DNA of 64,000 nucleotides from Linnemannia hyalina (GCA_019671135.1 JAHRHY010000001.1:4092001-4156000), one strand, 5' to 3'; counted from the stretch's first letter, positions 48,117 through 60,627 are shown. Numbers and translations: made by a program. Notes: generated by a model from the sequence alone, not told the origin.

Positions 48117-50665
48117 CCTGTCTACACTTAATTGAAACCACTTCCTTTTCACAACGCACATCGACGCAAATAGCATTGACCCTTTCGTTCTTTCTTACTC
48201 TCCCTCATTTATTATTGCATTAGCACACGAATTGCTATCAATTGGCCCCTACACACTTCCACATCCAATGTGAACGATAAGACTTTGTATTTCCTTCAAC
48301 ACATGCAAATGAAAGAAAGTGTGATAAAAAAAGAATTGCTATTCACGGAAACGGGAAACCTGTCTGGACGTAACTCTAGTTCTACAGGCAAACATCACCC
48401 GAGTACGAGTAGGGGTCCAACTCCCTAACTCCACCTTAGACCCGGGGCTCACCTCTTCTTTGTTTTAATCCTGCTGCTGGTTGTATCCGTGGCCCAGAAG
48501 AGCCTATATGAAATGAAATTTCAACACAGGAAAAAGAAGACTTTTTTTGGGCGAAACCAGAAGAGGCCAACTTTCCTTTCTATTTGTTCGAATGTATGTT
48601 TGAATCTTGAAGTATGATTTTTTCTTAGAAGACACTGTATCACTACCACTGGGGTTCATGATTATTTTCTCCCCGATCATCCGTACTAGCACCGTACAGA
48701 TACATATCCAGATGCAGATACAGGTACAGAAACAGAAACAGGTACAGGTACATAACTAGCAGCTCATACTCAGGCTCCGATCCCCCCACATGATCCGATC
48801 GCTTGCTTTTTTGCGCTTTTTTTCTTTTCCTTCCTGGGACCTTGCTTGTTGTTGGTTTCTTTTTTTACTTTCCTGTCTGACAATAGATCGGCATTTGTGG
48901 TATGGAAGGTGGTACACGCTGTTCAATTGGTATCAGTCTGTCGAATTTGGATGATCAGGGAAGAGAGAAATAAAAGAAAAGAAAGAAAGAAGCGTATGTT
49001 TTGATGAACACGATATGTTGATGAGCGTCAAACAAACAAAAAAAGTGCGATGAAGGAAAAAATAAAAATAAAATAAAAAAGAATGCTAAAAAACAATTGC
49101 GGACATGGCTAGCGTAGGACCTTATTTTCCACGCGCCTGCCTACCTGGACCCGCCATTGACACCATTGCGTATTGCGATACACATGCAATAGCTGCTCTG
49201 GAAACAATTAAAATCACGGCCAAGGTTGTCGAGAAGAAGAAGGGAAAAAGCGCCTTCCCTCTGTCTTCATTCATCCATTCTTTTCTTACGCCGGCTCAAG
49301 TCAGCACATAGCATTCCAATCCAGCGCCTCCTGTCTTGCCTTCTCCTTCTCGCTCATTGTTACTGTTCTAACCTTCTTTTTGCCCAGGAGTAATGATGAT
49401 TGAATGAAAAGAGTCAACATATGTTTGTTTTCTTGGTGTTATTCATCGGGGTTCGTTGAAGAGTGTCAGCCCGTGAGGGGGAGGGGCAGCAGAGAGAAAA
49501 AAATAAGAGTGAACAATGTGAAGAAAGGAGGCGGAGAGGGGGCAAACACAAATATTGGAGAACCAACACGGAGCCTCCTCTTTTTCTTCTCTCTCCTCTG
49601 TCTCCTCAGGGACAAAATATAATAAGAAAGCTCCTAGAAAACATAGAATGGCGGGTTGTTTGTCCTTTTCTATTATTTTATACAGGGACATGCACACATA
49701 CATGGTTTGTGTCGAGAACAGTCTGTTTTGCTGGTTTGCCGCTCATAAAGTGCTATTGAGCCAATAGCGTGTTGTTCCCGTTGCCTGTACTTGTAGCATG
49801 AGATCGCTGGATAGGTAAGAGTAAAATTGCAAGGACCTTTTTTGTTAGAGGGAGACGAGGAGAGGAGGAGTAGGAGGAGGAGTAGGAGAGGAAGGAGAAG
49901 TAGGAGTTAACTGTGTGGGATTTAGACATTCAAGGTAGATGATTATCGCATGCATGTACATAATACACACGACCTGACTCCCTCGGGCAGAGCATGGAGG
50001 CGAGAAATCGGATTGAATTGGTGAGGAATAAATGAGCCGGTGGACGGACGGATGGATGGAAGCTATTGTTGTCGCCGCCGTGGACTAAAAATATTGAGCG
50101 AGAGTGTAGAGAGAATGGATGTGTGTGTAGCACGAGAGGAGAAGGGAGCGAACAATGCGAGAAGGGACGAAGGAGGGCGCTCATTTTGGCATGACAGAGC
50201 ACTACTGACTAGTCGGGCTGTTTGGATGTGATTCGGTGTGAACAGTGGATTGTTGTTATCGACGATGGGATCGGACACAGACAAGAATGGGACGCCAGTT
50301 CATTCATTCTTGCGCCCGCTCTCAGGTCTCGGGTGTCAACACATATGTGTGTCTGGATCCCATTTCATTTTTTATAGACACATGAGCAGTAAGGGGCGAG
50401 GATGGTGATGGTGATGATCCTGGTGCTGGATGCTACAGCTGGGTATAGGATAATGTGCCTCTTTTTATATCCTCGCATTATTGTTTCTTTGTCACCTTCT
50501 TTCCTTCTTTGTCCTCTTTGTCTTCATCCGGGTCATCCTGCCACCTCCTCTCGAACAGTTGCTTTACATTACATACGCCACTTCTTCCTTGTCCTTTCTT
50601 CTATCCGTCCTTCCTTCACATCCATTCTTCTCTCTCATTCTCTCTCTTCTTTATTTCTTCTCCAC

Positions 50666-50696
50666 CCTTCCTTCCTTCCTTCCTTCCTTCCTTCCT
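50666..50696. repeat. (TTCC)n microsatellite
   Basis: Seven units of TTCC within a long C/T-rich stretch upstream of the PH-domain gene. Confidence 0.9.
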
Positions 50697-51950
50697 CCAC
50701 TTCCCTTTCCTTTCCTTTCCTTTGACTCTCGCCAACTCGCTTCCCCTTTGTCGTTGCTCTTATTCTCACTCTCAATCCCATTCCTTTCTCTTTGTTTGCT
50801 CTCTTTCTTTTCTTCTTACTCCTCTTCCTCCACAGCACCACCCTTGTTGTTATAACTGTGCGCCGACGACTCTCCTGCACACACGCCTTGCCTCGGCAAA
50901 ATATATCCCTTCCCTTCCTTCATTCACTCAACCTTGCCTCCTTCGTACTCTCCCTCATACTCTCTGGACTCTCCTTCCTTCATTCATTCATTCATTCATT
51001 CATACACTCAATTATACAACGCTTTCCTCACTTGCTGGCTCTGTACCGTACCCTTGGTTCGACAGCGTCCTTCTCTTTCGTTGGTGAGTAAACACATCTA
51101 CAGATAACTCACCATTGGATAACAACAGCAACAACAACATCAACTTGGAAACACGCTCGACTCCTTTATTTTTCCCTTTTGTTGTGTTCTCCACGTTCTC
51201 GTTGGTTTGTTTTTGCTTTTTTGTTTTGTTTGTCCTTTCTTTTCCTCCTCTTGAACTTTTTCACACTTCATGTTCCTTCGTCCCCAAGCATTGAATGGAG
51301 GGCCCTGAATGACATCGACTGAATGACAATCACTCCACTCTCTTTCATTCTACAACAGCAACAACCCTAACGACATCACAATCACACTCCTTCGAGCAGT
51401 TTCATTCCCTTTTTTATTTTTTATTCTATGCTTCGTCTTTGACTCCACGGTAAAGAACCAACTCCAGGAACAACGAGGAAGTAGTACACACGGACTTTTT
51501 ACCGGCAAATGACAAACCCCCGCTCTATTACTTTCTGTTCAGATAAACAACGCACTTGGCCACAAACAACAACAACACATACCTCACAGCAAAGTTCAAT
51601 TGGCTGTTGTGGTTGTTGTTGGGGGCTCTCTTTTTTTTTTCTTCCCGTTCTTGCCCTTCTCGTCTGCTCTCTTCCAATCCCACTTGAACGTCTTACCCCA
51701 CATCTCAGACGCATGCCTCTCTCACACTCACACGAGAGGAAACCCTCTTTTTGTTTTCAACGAGATATTAATGCGTACATTTATCCTTTTGTTTGTCATC
51801 CAGCTAATATTACCCCCATAGTCGATCGCAAGCACCCACTCTACTTCTATTACCCATCCTGTCCTTCCTCGAGTCTTTCCTACGACGGATAGTCTCTTTC
51901 TCTTCAACAGCAACCAACAACAACAATAGACACTAGCAAGAACAATAACA

Positions 51951-54900
51951 ATGGCAGCAGCTGATGTTCAACAAGGTAAAGTGGAGTGAGGTGAAAACCA
52001 AAAGTGTGCCTGAATGATTTCCACAGCTGTGGTTTATATTAGTGTTCACCCTTTTTTATTTTCCCATGGTCATGGCCATGGCCATGGTATGTATCACCTA
52101 CTCATACATGCCCACCCTTCCTTTTAAATAATATAGAATGGCGCTCGGAGGATATGCTCGACCATGATCAGGATCGCTTCGCAAAACCACCACCTTCCGC
52201 CTCATCCCTCCTTCCCGCCCTACCCGTCGACACCTCCTCCAACAAGGATCATGATCACCATAACGACTCTGGTCTCGATGGAATCGATACCCAGGTCGAG
52301 AACCTCGGATTCCGCTCCCCACCCGCCTCAACCACCATCTCCCGCTCCTCCACTGGCGTTTCCTACCCGTCCCCACCCCCTGCATGTAATACCAACAAGA
52401 ACTACAACCCACCACATCCGCCAACATCCGACCCTCGACAGTCCAACTCACCCCCTCAGGCTGCACTTTTCACCGACCAGGTCTCTTCGATCAATACCAA
52501 GATGCGCGAGGCTAACCTCCCGACCCCACTGCAGACACAGTCGCTTGACAGCCGGGTCCCACGCCATGCCCAAGCCCCCCTCGCCAGTCCTTCCTACATT
52601 CATTCTCCGTCCGGCAACTCGGACTCGCCCATGACCTCCAACTATGGTCAGCAACACCAGGCCCCGTGGATGAATTCACACCACCCTCTCCAACAGAGCG
52701 CCTCGCCTCGACATGGACCTCTCCTCACCCCCGGTGCTTCCTCGCCTGCGCTCTCCCCTCACCCTTCCTCAGCAGCCTCGCTCAGAGGATCGTCCAATTC
52801 GCTCCCTCTGCCAGGCCCAACCTCCCGGAAAAACTCTGTAGCGAGTCTGTCAGGCGGCATAGCCCGAGTTTCACCTGGCTTCCGAGGCGCCCCTCTTGGC
52901 CAGACTTCCGACACCGACTCTGTCCTGAAGCAGTTTGACGTCTATTTTGGAAAAGTCTATCTCCGTGGACAACTGCAGAAGAAGAACGACCTGGGTCTGG
53001 ATGGATTCAAGCTGCAGGGAGAGCAGTGGGCGGCCTACACTGCAGAGCTGATCGGGCCTAAGCTGAGATTGACGCCCATGCCCGGTTCCACCGGAATGGG
53101 TGGTCGTGCAGAGGAAATGAACATGGAGGAGGCGACGGTCGAGATGCTGGATGGACCCAATGGTGGCACGTTTACGGTCAATTGGATGGGCGCCAACAAG
53201 GCGTGCTTCCAGCCCGTGCAGCAACTCTCATTGGGCGCACCCGAAATCGGATCGGCTGTCCAGGATTGGGTCTGTGCTATTCGTCTCAGTTGTTACGAGT
53301 GCTCTCGTCTGCAAGAGATTTACACTTCGACTTTGTTGCGTCGACCAAAGTTCCGTGACCAGGTCGCAGCGACGATCGAAGGACCCATGAAGGCTGAAGG
53401 TATGCTCCGTGTCAAGTTTTGGGCGGGCGAGGATTGGATGCGTCTGTGGGTCGTGGTCTCGGACCAGCGTGGCGAGGAGGTCAAGAAGAAGAAGCAAGGC
53501 AAGATCCTTCAGGCGGCACCTATCCGTGGTCAGATCCATTTCTACGAGAACCAAAAGTCAAAACGACCCTTCATCTCAATGTACAACGTCAGTCAAGCCT
53601 ATGCCGTCTGCCCTAGTCGTTCGTCCATCAACGCCTCCAAGGACAACAAGGTCGATGAGGAGGGTTCCTTGACGATCAAGTTGGAGGGAGATGTGGTTCT
53701 TCAGCGCGAGAATTTGTTTGCTCCGCGCAAGGGTTTCTTCAGCAGCCCCTCTGCTCCTTCGACTGTTGCCCGGGATCTTCAGGCCCTACTCCCTACAGGA
53801 AAGTCCATGTTTGCGATGTTCCAAGTCCCCAACGCGGTCGAGCGTACAAAGTTCCTTTTGGGAACCAGTGAGGCCTTCAGGATCTATGGCAAGCCCGGTC
53901 CACTGCTATTCGACTCGCCTACTGACCCTGCTGCGATGAACTTTGGATGCATGGCGTCGTCCTTGCTCCAACAGGAGCTCTTGATCGGATTGGACGCTGT
54001 CTTGCACTTGCCCCAAAAGGGTGAGTCCCTGGCCGATGTCAAGTTCTCGTTCGGAGAAGTCCTTCGCAAGCGCCTCATGGCCGAGAATTCACCCCCACAG
54101 AGTCACCAACGCCGGTTCTCGAACCAGTCTGGAAGCAGACGTCAGAGCACGTTGCCCTATGGTGTCCCCGAGGGAATGGTCGCCCCTTCGCCCATGATGG
54201 CCATGGCCATGCGGTCACGCGCCAATTCTGGATCTGGATTCTTGGTCCCTCAGCCGTCGCCTGGTCTGCACCCTGCTCACATGTCACCCTGGGCTGGTTC
54301 GCCTTACTCGCCTCAGTTGGGTCCCTATGCCATGTCCTACTCGCCCAGACAGGGGCCTCTCCATGCTTCGCCATATAACCAGCACTTGACACGGCCTGCC
54401 TATGCGACCTCCAACGCTAGCACGGACGAATATGACGCCAATTTGGTCACGGATGAAGAAGGAGAGGATGAAGAGTACCCCGACAGCCCCGTGGACGAGG
54501 ACGACGGACTCCAGACACCCTTTCGGTCACGCGCAGGATCTCTCATGGCTCCACCAGCTCTCCCTGGCGGGTACGGACAAGCCCGTAAGGGATCTGTGGG
54601 GGCTCTCAGTCTGCAGAGTGGCAGCGTTGGATCATCGATGTTGGGTCGATCTGGTCGGAGCGCCAGTTTCACTAGCAACTACGGCGTGCAGGTCGTGACC
54701 CCCGAGTCCGCCGCCGCCGCTGCAGCCGCCGCCAAGAAGACTGTTCTGGAGTTACCATCGTTGAACTCGTTCTCGGACGATTTCGGTATCCGTTCTGAAG
54801 CCAACAAGGAGAAGCAGCGAAAATTGACCGCTGTCGTGTACCCGACCCAGATTGTGATCCCCAAGAACAAGAAGCGGAAGGATTCGACGACGGGAGAGAC

Positions 54901-55039
54901 GCTGTCTCCAGGAGGACCTGCAGGTGCAGGTGGGTTGAGAAACGCGACCTCTTTGGCGTCGCCTTCTTTCCCTAGCGCCGGAGGTGCACCCAGCCCGTCG
55001 ATCAAGGTCAGTGGTGAAGATGAGCTTGAGAGCAAGTAA
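51951..55039 (+). CDS. Skg3/Caf120-like PH-domain protein (2 exons)
   Basis: Exon 1 is 51951-51975 (MAAADVQQ plus one base), intron 51976-52136 (GTAAAG...ATATAG), exon 2 52137-55039, for 975 residues in phase. The N-terminal 270 residues are disordered (Ser, Pro, His, Gln). A PH-like module follows: 'DVYFGKVYLRGQLQKKNDLG', 'EQWAAYTAELIGPKLRL', 'AVQDWVCAIRLSCYECSRL'. A second begins 'EGMLRVKFWAGEDWMRLWVV', with 'GQIHFYENQKSKRPFISMYN' and 'TKFLLGTSEAFRIYG'. This is the pattern of the fungal Skg3/Caf120 family. In yeast Caf120 associates with the CCR4-NOT mRNA deadenylation complex, and Skg3 is linked to polarised growth. The tail is Ser/Gly-rich with acidic 'DEEGEDEEYPDSPVDEDD' and a poly-Ala run. 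A second ATG at 52154 lies in exon 2, but the spliced start is better supported. Confidence 0.85.
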
Positions 55040-55974
55040 TTCTGCTTTTGCGTTCTTTTTCCTCCCACTTCCCCCTTGTATATTTTTTTCGACATTTTTT
55101 TTTCTCCTTTTACCCAAACAACACACACGCCCAACCCCAGGAGAGCAAAAAAGATCGTTCAATGGGAGGCATAAAAAAAAGATACCACAACTGCCAACAG
55201 CAACAACACGCCCATCTAATGACAACCAAACACACACCACTACCACCACTATGATCTCACGACCACTCACAACGGCCTCGTCTGCCGTCCCATTTCTCTT
55301 TAGCTATTTCGTTTCTTGTTTATTGCATTTCAGTAGTTCCGTTTTGTTTTGTTTTCATTCGAACAGTTTTTACCCACATACATACATACCATTGCTTGAA
55401 ATATAAAGCAGATTCAAAAATCATTCGGTGCTTGTACAGGACGGAATAAGGTCCGAAAATCGATAAGAAAAAGTAGACGACGATACGACAATGAGACGAG
55501 TACGTCTTCACCAGCTCTTCCAATTAATAACTACGTTATTTGAGGGTGGGTGTGTTCATAGGGGGGGGGTTTTTTTAACAGAAGGACCTTGTTGAACAGA
55601 TGCTTCGCTTCACTTCTTTCTATCGCCCATCAAGATTATTGCCCTGTCGCTCCAATATGTCATGAGAGAGCCATCATTACATTAACCTGTCCACCATCGA
55701 CACGCCTTTTTTTATACTGCATCCGTGTGCCTTGACCCTTGACCCTGCTTGAAGTAGGGAAGAAGTTGAAAGGACTAAGGCCGATCTAGGATGATAAAGT
55801 CGGGGTTGCAAAGGAAGACCATCATAGCCATACATGTTGTGTAGGTACCGCAGTCTCTTTTTCTCTTACATCGTGCCAGTTCAACCGCATCGGCTTTGGA
55901 TATAGTACAATAGTGGACACATAATAAAACCCAGCTTTTATTGACATGCATGAAATAATGACACTCTCAACCGA
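55040..55974. other. Convergent intergenic region
   Basis: Lies between the stop codons of two convergent genes, so it holds two 3' UTRs. T-rich on the plus strand just after 55040. No further gene was recognised. Confidence 0.45.
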
Positions 55975-58553
55975 CTAGGCAGCGAGTTGAACCCACTTTG
56001 CTTCAGTCACAGGGACGCCATCCAACAAGACAACAATCATATAATGACCAGGCGGCGCTAACCCGTTTGTAGCAGGAGCCTTGACTCGAACCAGTCCAGC
56101 TTCCTTGTGTGCCTCTCCCGTACCAGCGACCATCTTTTCTCCACGCTTGGAAACTTCTAGCCCGACATAGCGCTGGCTCATATGAGTCGAGTGGGTGATG
56201 AATCCAGGTTGGATCAAGGCCACACGGACAGTTTCGGGGTAGTGGTTGTACCACTGCAGGGACAGGTCAAACGTCTCGCCGTAGGTGATCAAGGTCGGCC
56301 AGCCAACAATATCGCCCTGAGCGATTTGAGAGATACCTCCTCCGTGCTCGTTGTCAACTCCGCTGGGAGCAGCACCACCGCCACCACCAACGACTGTTCC
56401 TTCCAAAGTGATCTCGTCCGACCCTTCAAGGCCAACCGCCGCAGCCTCAGAGAGTCTATGAGGGAAAAGATAAGGAGGGCTGAACCGCTCGACACGGAAC
56501 TCTGTTGGAAAGTCGCCCTCTCCGTATTCAACAGGACGACCGTTAGGGTTTGATCCTGCGACCAAAAGACTCGAGTCGGGCAAGATAAATGCGACAGAGT
56601 GGTACATGCGCGCAATCACACTTGGATTCCAAACACGGAAGCGACGGCCTTTACGCTCGTTAGGCAGGTACTGGACAGGGTGGAGGACAGGATCTGAAGC
56701 ACGGTCGAATCCGGCAGTGCCGGTATCGGCCCCATTGACAATCACAATCGAACCGTCGGCCAGATGCGCCATATCGGGCATCATCCTCCCAAACGGCATG
56801 TCTTCCATCTCCCAGGTGGGGTTCTTTGACAGGGGTGCAATACGACCGCATGAGGCAACACCCTTGGCCCGGGTCGAGAAATCAGTCGCGCCTCCACAGA
56901 CCAAAATCTCGGGCTCAAAGTTGTTCTCGGGCGTGAGCGGGAGGATGACAGACCCGCCCGTGAGGGGGTAGTTCCGGGGGGGCCCAGGGATATCAGGAAG
57001 GCGCTTGATGATTTTCCAGGTTGAGGTCGAGAGGATGATGGCTTGGGTGTTGGCGAGGATGAAGAGGTTTTTATCGGGAAGGAGATGGACGATGGGGTAG
57101 AGGTTGTGGGGCAAGGTTTCGACTAGAAAGGGGAAATCAATGGTCTTTCTTGCCCCGGGTAAGGGTGGGAAGGTTTCAAAGTTGGGGACGTTGACACGCT
57201 CGTTGTTGATGGATGCTGCATGGTTGGATCCACCTAGGATGAAGAGGTCGCCGTTGGCCAGGGATTCTATAAATAATGGATTAAGAAAAAAAAAAAAAAA
57301 AAAAAAGGTTCAGTTCCACCAGGTTGTATACCTCTAGAGTATGATCAATAGAGCCGAAACAATCTGCTTCACTCCATGTGGCAGAGCCATCGATGCGCCC
57401 ATCAGATGTTTGTTTCAGAACAGTTTAGATCAAGGTCCGTGCTTCCAAAGATAAAAAGCCCTACCGACTGTTGGGTACCAGCGTTTCTCTTGTAAATGCA
57501 CGTTAAAGTCTTGTTTCCAGTCGCATCGCGTGCCATTGCAGGGCTTGTACAGTCGGATGCCGTCATAGCCTTGCTGCACCTCATCCGAAGGTTGTCCCCC
57601 TGCAACAGAGACAATCGTCTATAAAATCCAGTCAGACAGAAACATGGTGAGTGACAAGAAAAGCGCAGTAAGTACACAACCATGAATGCAACCCTCCCCA
57701 CACACTTGTACAACAAAAAAAAATGACAACGTACTCCGTCGGGAAGGTATCCTCCAGCACTGCAGAACATATTACTCTTGACGTCTAGCGCGCGCCACTG
57801 ACCATCATTAGCCGAAAACTCTGTAGACCAAGCAAAGTGTTCACCCTTGTTGCCATTCTCACTCGTCCCCTGCATCCTTGCATAAGTCGAAGCCTGAACA
57901 CGCTCCAGGAAGAGAATGCTGTCCGAGAAGGGTCGCATCACAGCATGCATCGCAGATACGCCCGAGTGGCCAATCAGATCCCACTGTCCACCCAAGCTCG
58001 CTCCAGATACTGTCCTGCCCCCCACACCTGCATCAGCATAGTTCAACACGTTTGGCCCACCAGCCTCGTTGACGGCTGCATCGCTGCCAGAGTGAAAGCT
58101 GGGCAGAAAAGTTGCTCCAATAAGAGTCGTGGCCAAGATGGCGGTGAGGGAACAGCGTTTGAGGGAATAGTAACGAGGCGATTGAGGGTAAGGAAACTGG
58201 GGCCCTTGTTGGTGAGGTGTTCCTGGGGTTGTCAAAAGTGGAGACTTTGCATCTCTAGAGTAGAGTCGCTGCGTAGGAGATCCACCTGAAGAAGTTGGGG
58301 AGCGAGTGGTATGGCTATGGATTGAAGACGATCGCGAGTGTGTGGAGGAAGACGAAGAGGAGGAGAAGGCGGAGGAGGAGGAGGAGGAGTGAGTGGATGC
58401 TGGAGAAGATACAATCCCATCCTGAGACAAGACAGTATTATTTGTCTTCTGAAGGCGGGGACCCTTGCGGCGGCTCCTAGGGGCTGTTGACGAGGTAGTC
58501 TGAAGTGGGGCATAATAACCGCCGTGATTGTTGTTTGTGTTGAATGGGTTCAT
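55975..58553 (-). CDS. Membrane-anchored glyoxal/galactose oxidase family protein (at least 3 exons)
   Basis: Exons: 58553 to about 57731, 57599-57465 and 57266-55975, about 749 residues. Intron 2 (GTAGGG...TATAG) is clear and contains an A run. Intron 1 does not keep frame with its best donor (GTACGT at 57734). A donor 4 bases later or a micro-exon is needed. The N-terminus is Ser-rich with a single membrane span 'CSLTAILATTLIGATFLPSF' (about 135-155), giving a type II anchor. The kelch-type oxidase domain follows: 'VSAMHAVMRPFSDSILFLER', 'SNMFCSAGGYLPDG' (Cys), 'QEKRWYPTV' (Tyr of the Cys-Tyr cofactor), 'RMYHSVAF' (axial Tyr-His), 'HSTHMSQRYVGL' (second His), and a DUF1929-like C-terminus. 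The copper radical ligand set looks complete. By family it oxidises aldehydes or alcohols to give hydrogen peroxide at the cell surface. Confidence 0.85.
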
Positions 58554-59137
58554 ATTATAAAATGGTATGAAGATTGCTATTGCACAATAGATGAGTGGGG
58601 GGAGAAGGCGGAGGGAAAAGGCGGAGGGAAAAGGAAAGCGAAGTGAAAGTGGGAAGGTATTTTGTTCACGAGCTCGATTCTTTGTCTTGTCTTTTATTGG
58701 CGCAGCCTGTTCAATATGCACTTGAACATGCTCCTTTGAACGTGCACGTCAATCTCAGGGCAGATCAGAACCCCAATTCCGTAACATTTTTGTTTGTTTC
58801 GTTTTGTGTAACAAACAACACCCATGCATTTGTGCAGTTAGTGGGCAAGGATAATTACCAGTGAGCCTGCACAAGTTCATTCCGACTTGTCTTCAGACAG
58901 AGCCAACGACCTTCTTTCTTATTGAACTATATCATTCATGGATAGTAACAACAAACAATAAACGCAAACGAACAAACAAACAAGCAAAGAGAGATGAGCG
59001 GTCAAAGCTAAGGGACTATGGTACATTTAGTAAATTGCTATGTAAAGATAATAAATACGATGATGTTACGAAAGAGTACTAGGTTGAAAATGTGTGAGAG
59101 AACAATGAATAAGAGAGAAAAAGGAAAGAGGGTTGGC
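58554..59137. other. Intergenic between two minus-strand genes
   Basis: It holds the oxidase promoter and leader, purine-rich on the plus strand to about 58660, and the 3' UTR of the UNC93-like gene. A CAAA-rich run near 58960-58990 is low-complexity. No gene was recognised. Confidence 0.45.
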
Positions 59138-60460
59138 TTAGAACTTCTCCAAGTTGTGGCTGTCCTTCTTGGGTTCAATATCCTCATCAGAGTAGTCCTG
59201 GATTCTGGAGGCCAGGAAGAGAGCGCCGGGAATAGAGAGTCCAAGGAGGGCAAAGCAGATGATCAACTCGGTCATGTAAGGGGTGCCAACGGCGTTGATT
59301 CTCCAGGAGATGGCAGCTCCACAGGACTGAATGCACTTGTAGAAACCGGCGTAGCGGGAAAGGACAGTAGCGTCATTGGACATGGCGCCCATCATCCAGT
59401 AAATGTATGTCTGCCAGGCAGCGTCGTTGAGTCCGAAGAACATGTACAGGAAAAGAGGTCCGACGTAGGAAGAACCTTCCTTGAAGTCATGGTTGAGCTT
59501 TGGCATGTCAATGGTATAAGTGCGCTGGAAGAAGATGCCTCCGATCCAGGTGGCGATAAAGGCGGTCGAGATGATGGCCAATCCCCAGAGAGCGCGAGTG
59601 CGACGTTTGACGCCCTGGTAGTCGAGGACGCGGGCAAAAGAGTAGGATCCAAAGATCTGGGAAGCCCAGTAGAGGATGTTGTTCAAGGACTGGGTGCGGA
59701 TGGAGAAGTAGCGTCCGTTGATCGTCGAGAAGTGGTAGGAGTAGTACCAGTTAGAGGACAAGAACATGGGGATGAGGACGACCATTCTCCACTCGAGGAA
59801 CAACATCAAGATAGCCTTAATTTCGCCGATCCAGGTGGGGAACTCTTGGATCTTGATGTGGTCGCCGTTGGAGTGGGTGACGGAAGAAGGAGGGGCGAGG
59901 GAGAGGGCGGTCAAAGTACCGACGCCCATGATGACCAAAAAGACAATGTAGGTCGAGTCGCCCAAGGACTGGACTTCGGTGACGTTGAAGTTGATGGCGA
60001 GGGCGATGACGGATCCGAGGACGGCACCCATGTTGAAGATGGCCCAGAAGTATCCGATGAACTTGCCCTTGTCCTGTTCGCGGGGGTAGGCCATCATCAT
60101 GGCGCCCTGGGCGGTCCAGAGCATACCGGCACCAATACCGAGGATACCACCAGAGACAATGGTGAAGGCACCGGCCTGGGTGTGGTTGTAGCAGAGGAGG
60201 GATCCGACGTAGAGGGCGTAGGCGAGACAGCCGATGAAAATGGTCCACTTGGGTCCGAGCTTGTTATGGATAGCACCGGAGAGGAGGCCAAAGATTGCGA
60301 AGCAGGTGTAGAGGGCGACGTTTGCGTTCTGACCGACCTTGGAGTCGACCTGGCCGCCTCCACCGAGGGAGTTGAGAGCATTGAACATGCCGGGGCAGCA
60401 GAAGCAGATGACGCCGACGGCGAGCACCTGAGCCAGGGGTGAGGTCCAGCGGAAACCCAT
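59138..60460 (-). CDS. UNC93-like (DUF895) multi-pass membrane transporter
   Basis: This 440-residue single-exon frame has its ATG at 60460 (MGFRWTSPLAQVLAVGVIC). Upstream codons read a T-rich leader. It has about eleven hydrophobic segments, beginning 'PLAQVLAVGVICFCCPGMFN', then 'NVALYTCFAIFGLLSGAIHN', 'IVSGGILGIGAGMLWTAQGA' and 'FIGYFWAIFNMGAVLGSVIA', with later spans after a cytoplasmic loop 'SVTHSNGDHIKIQEFPTW'. 'GMLWTAQGAMMMAYP' and 'DAAWQTYIYWMMGA' are hallmark segments of fungal DUF895/UNC93-like major facilitator proteins. The C-terminus (YSDEDIEPKKDSHNLEKF) is hydrophilic and cytosolic. Substrate is unknown for the fungal family. Length matches the usual 430-480 residues. Confidence 0.85.
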   Translation of the reverse strand: MGFRWTSPLAQVLAVGVICFCCPGMFNALNSLGGGGQVDSKVGQNANVALYTCFAIFGLLSGAIHNKLGPKWTIFIGCLAYALYVGSLLCYNHTQAGAFTIVSGGILGIGAGMLWTAQGAMMMAYPREQDKGKFIGYFWAIFNMGAVLGSVIALAINFNVTEVQSLGDSTYIVFLVIMGVGTLTALSLAPPSSVTHSNGDHIKIQEFPTWIGEIKAILMLFLEWRMVVLIPMFLSSNWYYSYHFSTINGRYFSIRTQSLNNILYWASQIFGSYSFARVLDYQGVKRRTRALWGLAIISTAFIATWIGGIFFQRTYTIDMPKLNHDFKEGSSYVGPLFLYMFFGLNDAAWQTYIYWMMGAMSNDATVLSRYAGFYKCIQSCGAAISWRINAVGTPYMTELIICFALLGLSIPGALFLASRIQDYSDEDIEPKKDSHNLEKF

Positions 60461-60627
60461 GATGGAAGGAAGGTGAAAGAGAAAGAGAGGAGTGAGTGTG
60501 CGGAAGGGGAAGAGGAGATGGATGAGTTTAGATGGTGGGGATAGAAGAGAGGAGGAAGGCCGATGTGTGGAAGAGGATGAGATAAAAAAAAGAAAAAATA
60601 AAGTGGGGTTGAAAGAGGGTACGTTAA

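Larger units (their letters stand above)
46984..51950. other. 5-kb divergent intergenic region with microsatellites
   Basis: It separates two divergently transcribed genes. The left part (46984-47400) is GA-rich, the leader of the F-box/LRR gene, with (GA)n at 47161-47187. A hexanucleotide (TGTGTC)n array lies at 48053-48116. The right part (about 50460-51950) is C/T-rich with (TTCC)n at 50666-50696 and (ATTC)n at 50977-51003, the long leader of the PH-domain gene. A possible C-terminal exon on the minus strand near 48465-48502 is too short to call. No complete gene was recognised. Confidence 0.45.

Noticed and set aside
48465..48502. Possible last exon ending ALLGHGYNQQQD on the minus strand
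   Set aside because: Only 12 codons with one acceptor-like site; no upstream exon identified.
49105..49311. 68-codon plus-strand frame (MASVGPYFPRACLPGPAID...)
   Set aside because: No domain, no splice or promoter signals, ends in low-complexity sequence.
52063..52088. Repeated CCATGG palindromes as a regulatory element
   Set aside because: Short CATGGC repeats inside the first intron of the PH-domain gene; likely simple-sequence variation.
59018..60442. 474-codon plus-strand frame rich in Gly, Glu and Val
   Set aside because: Antisense to the UNC93-like transporter, whose membrane segments are clear.
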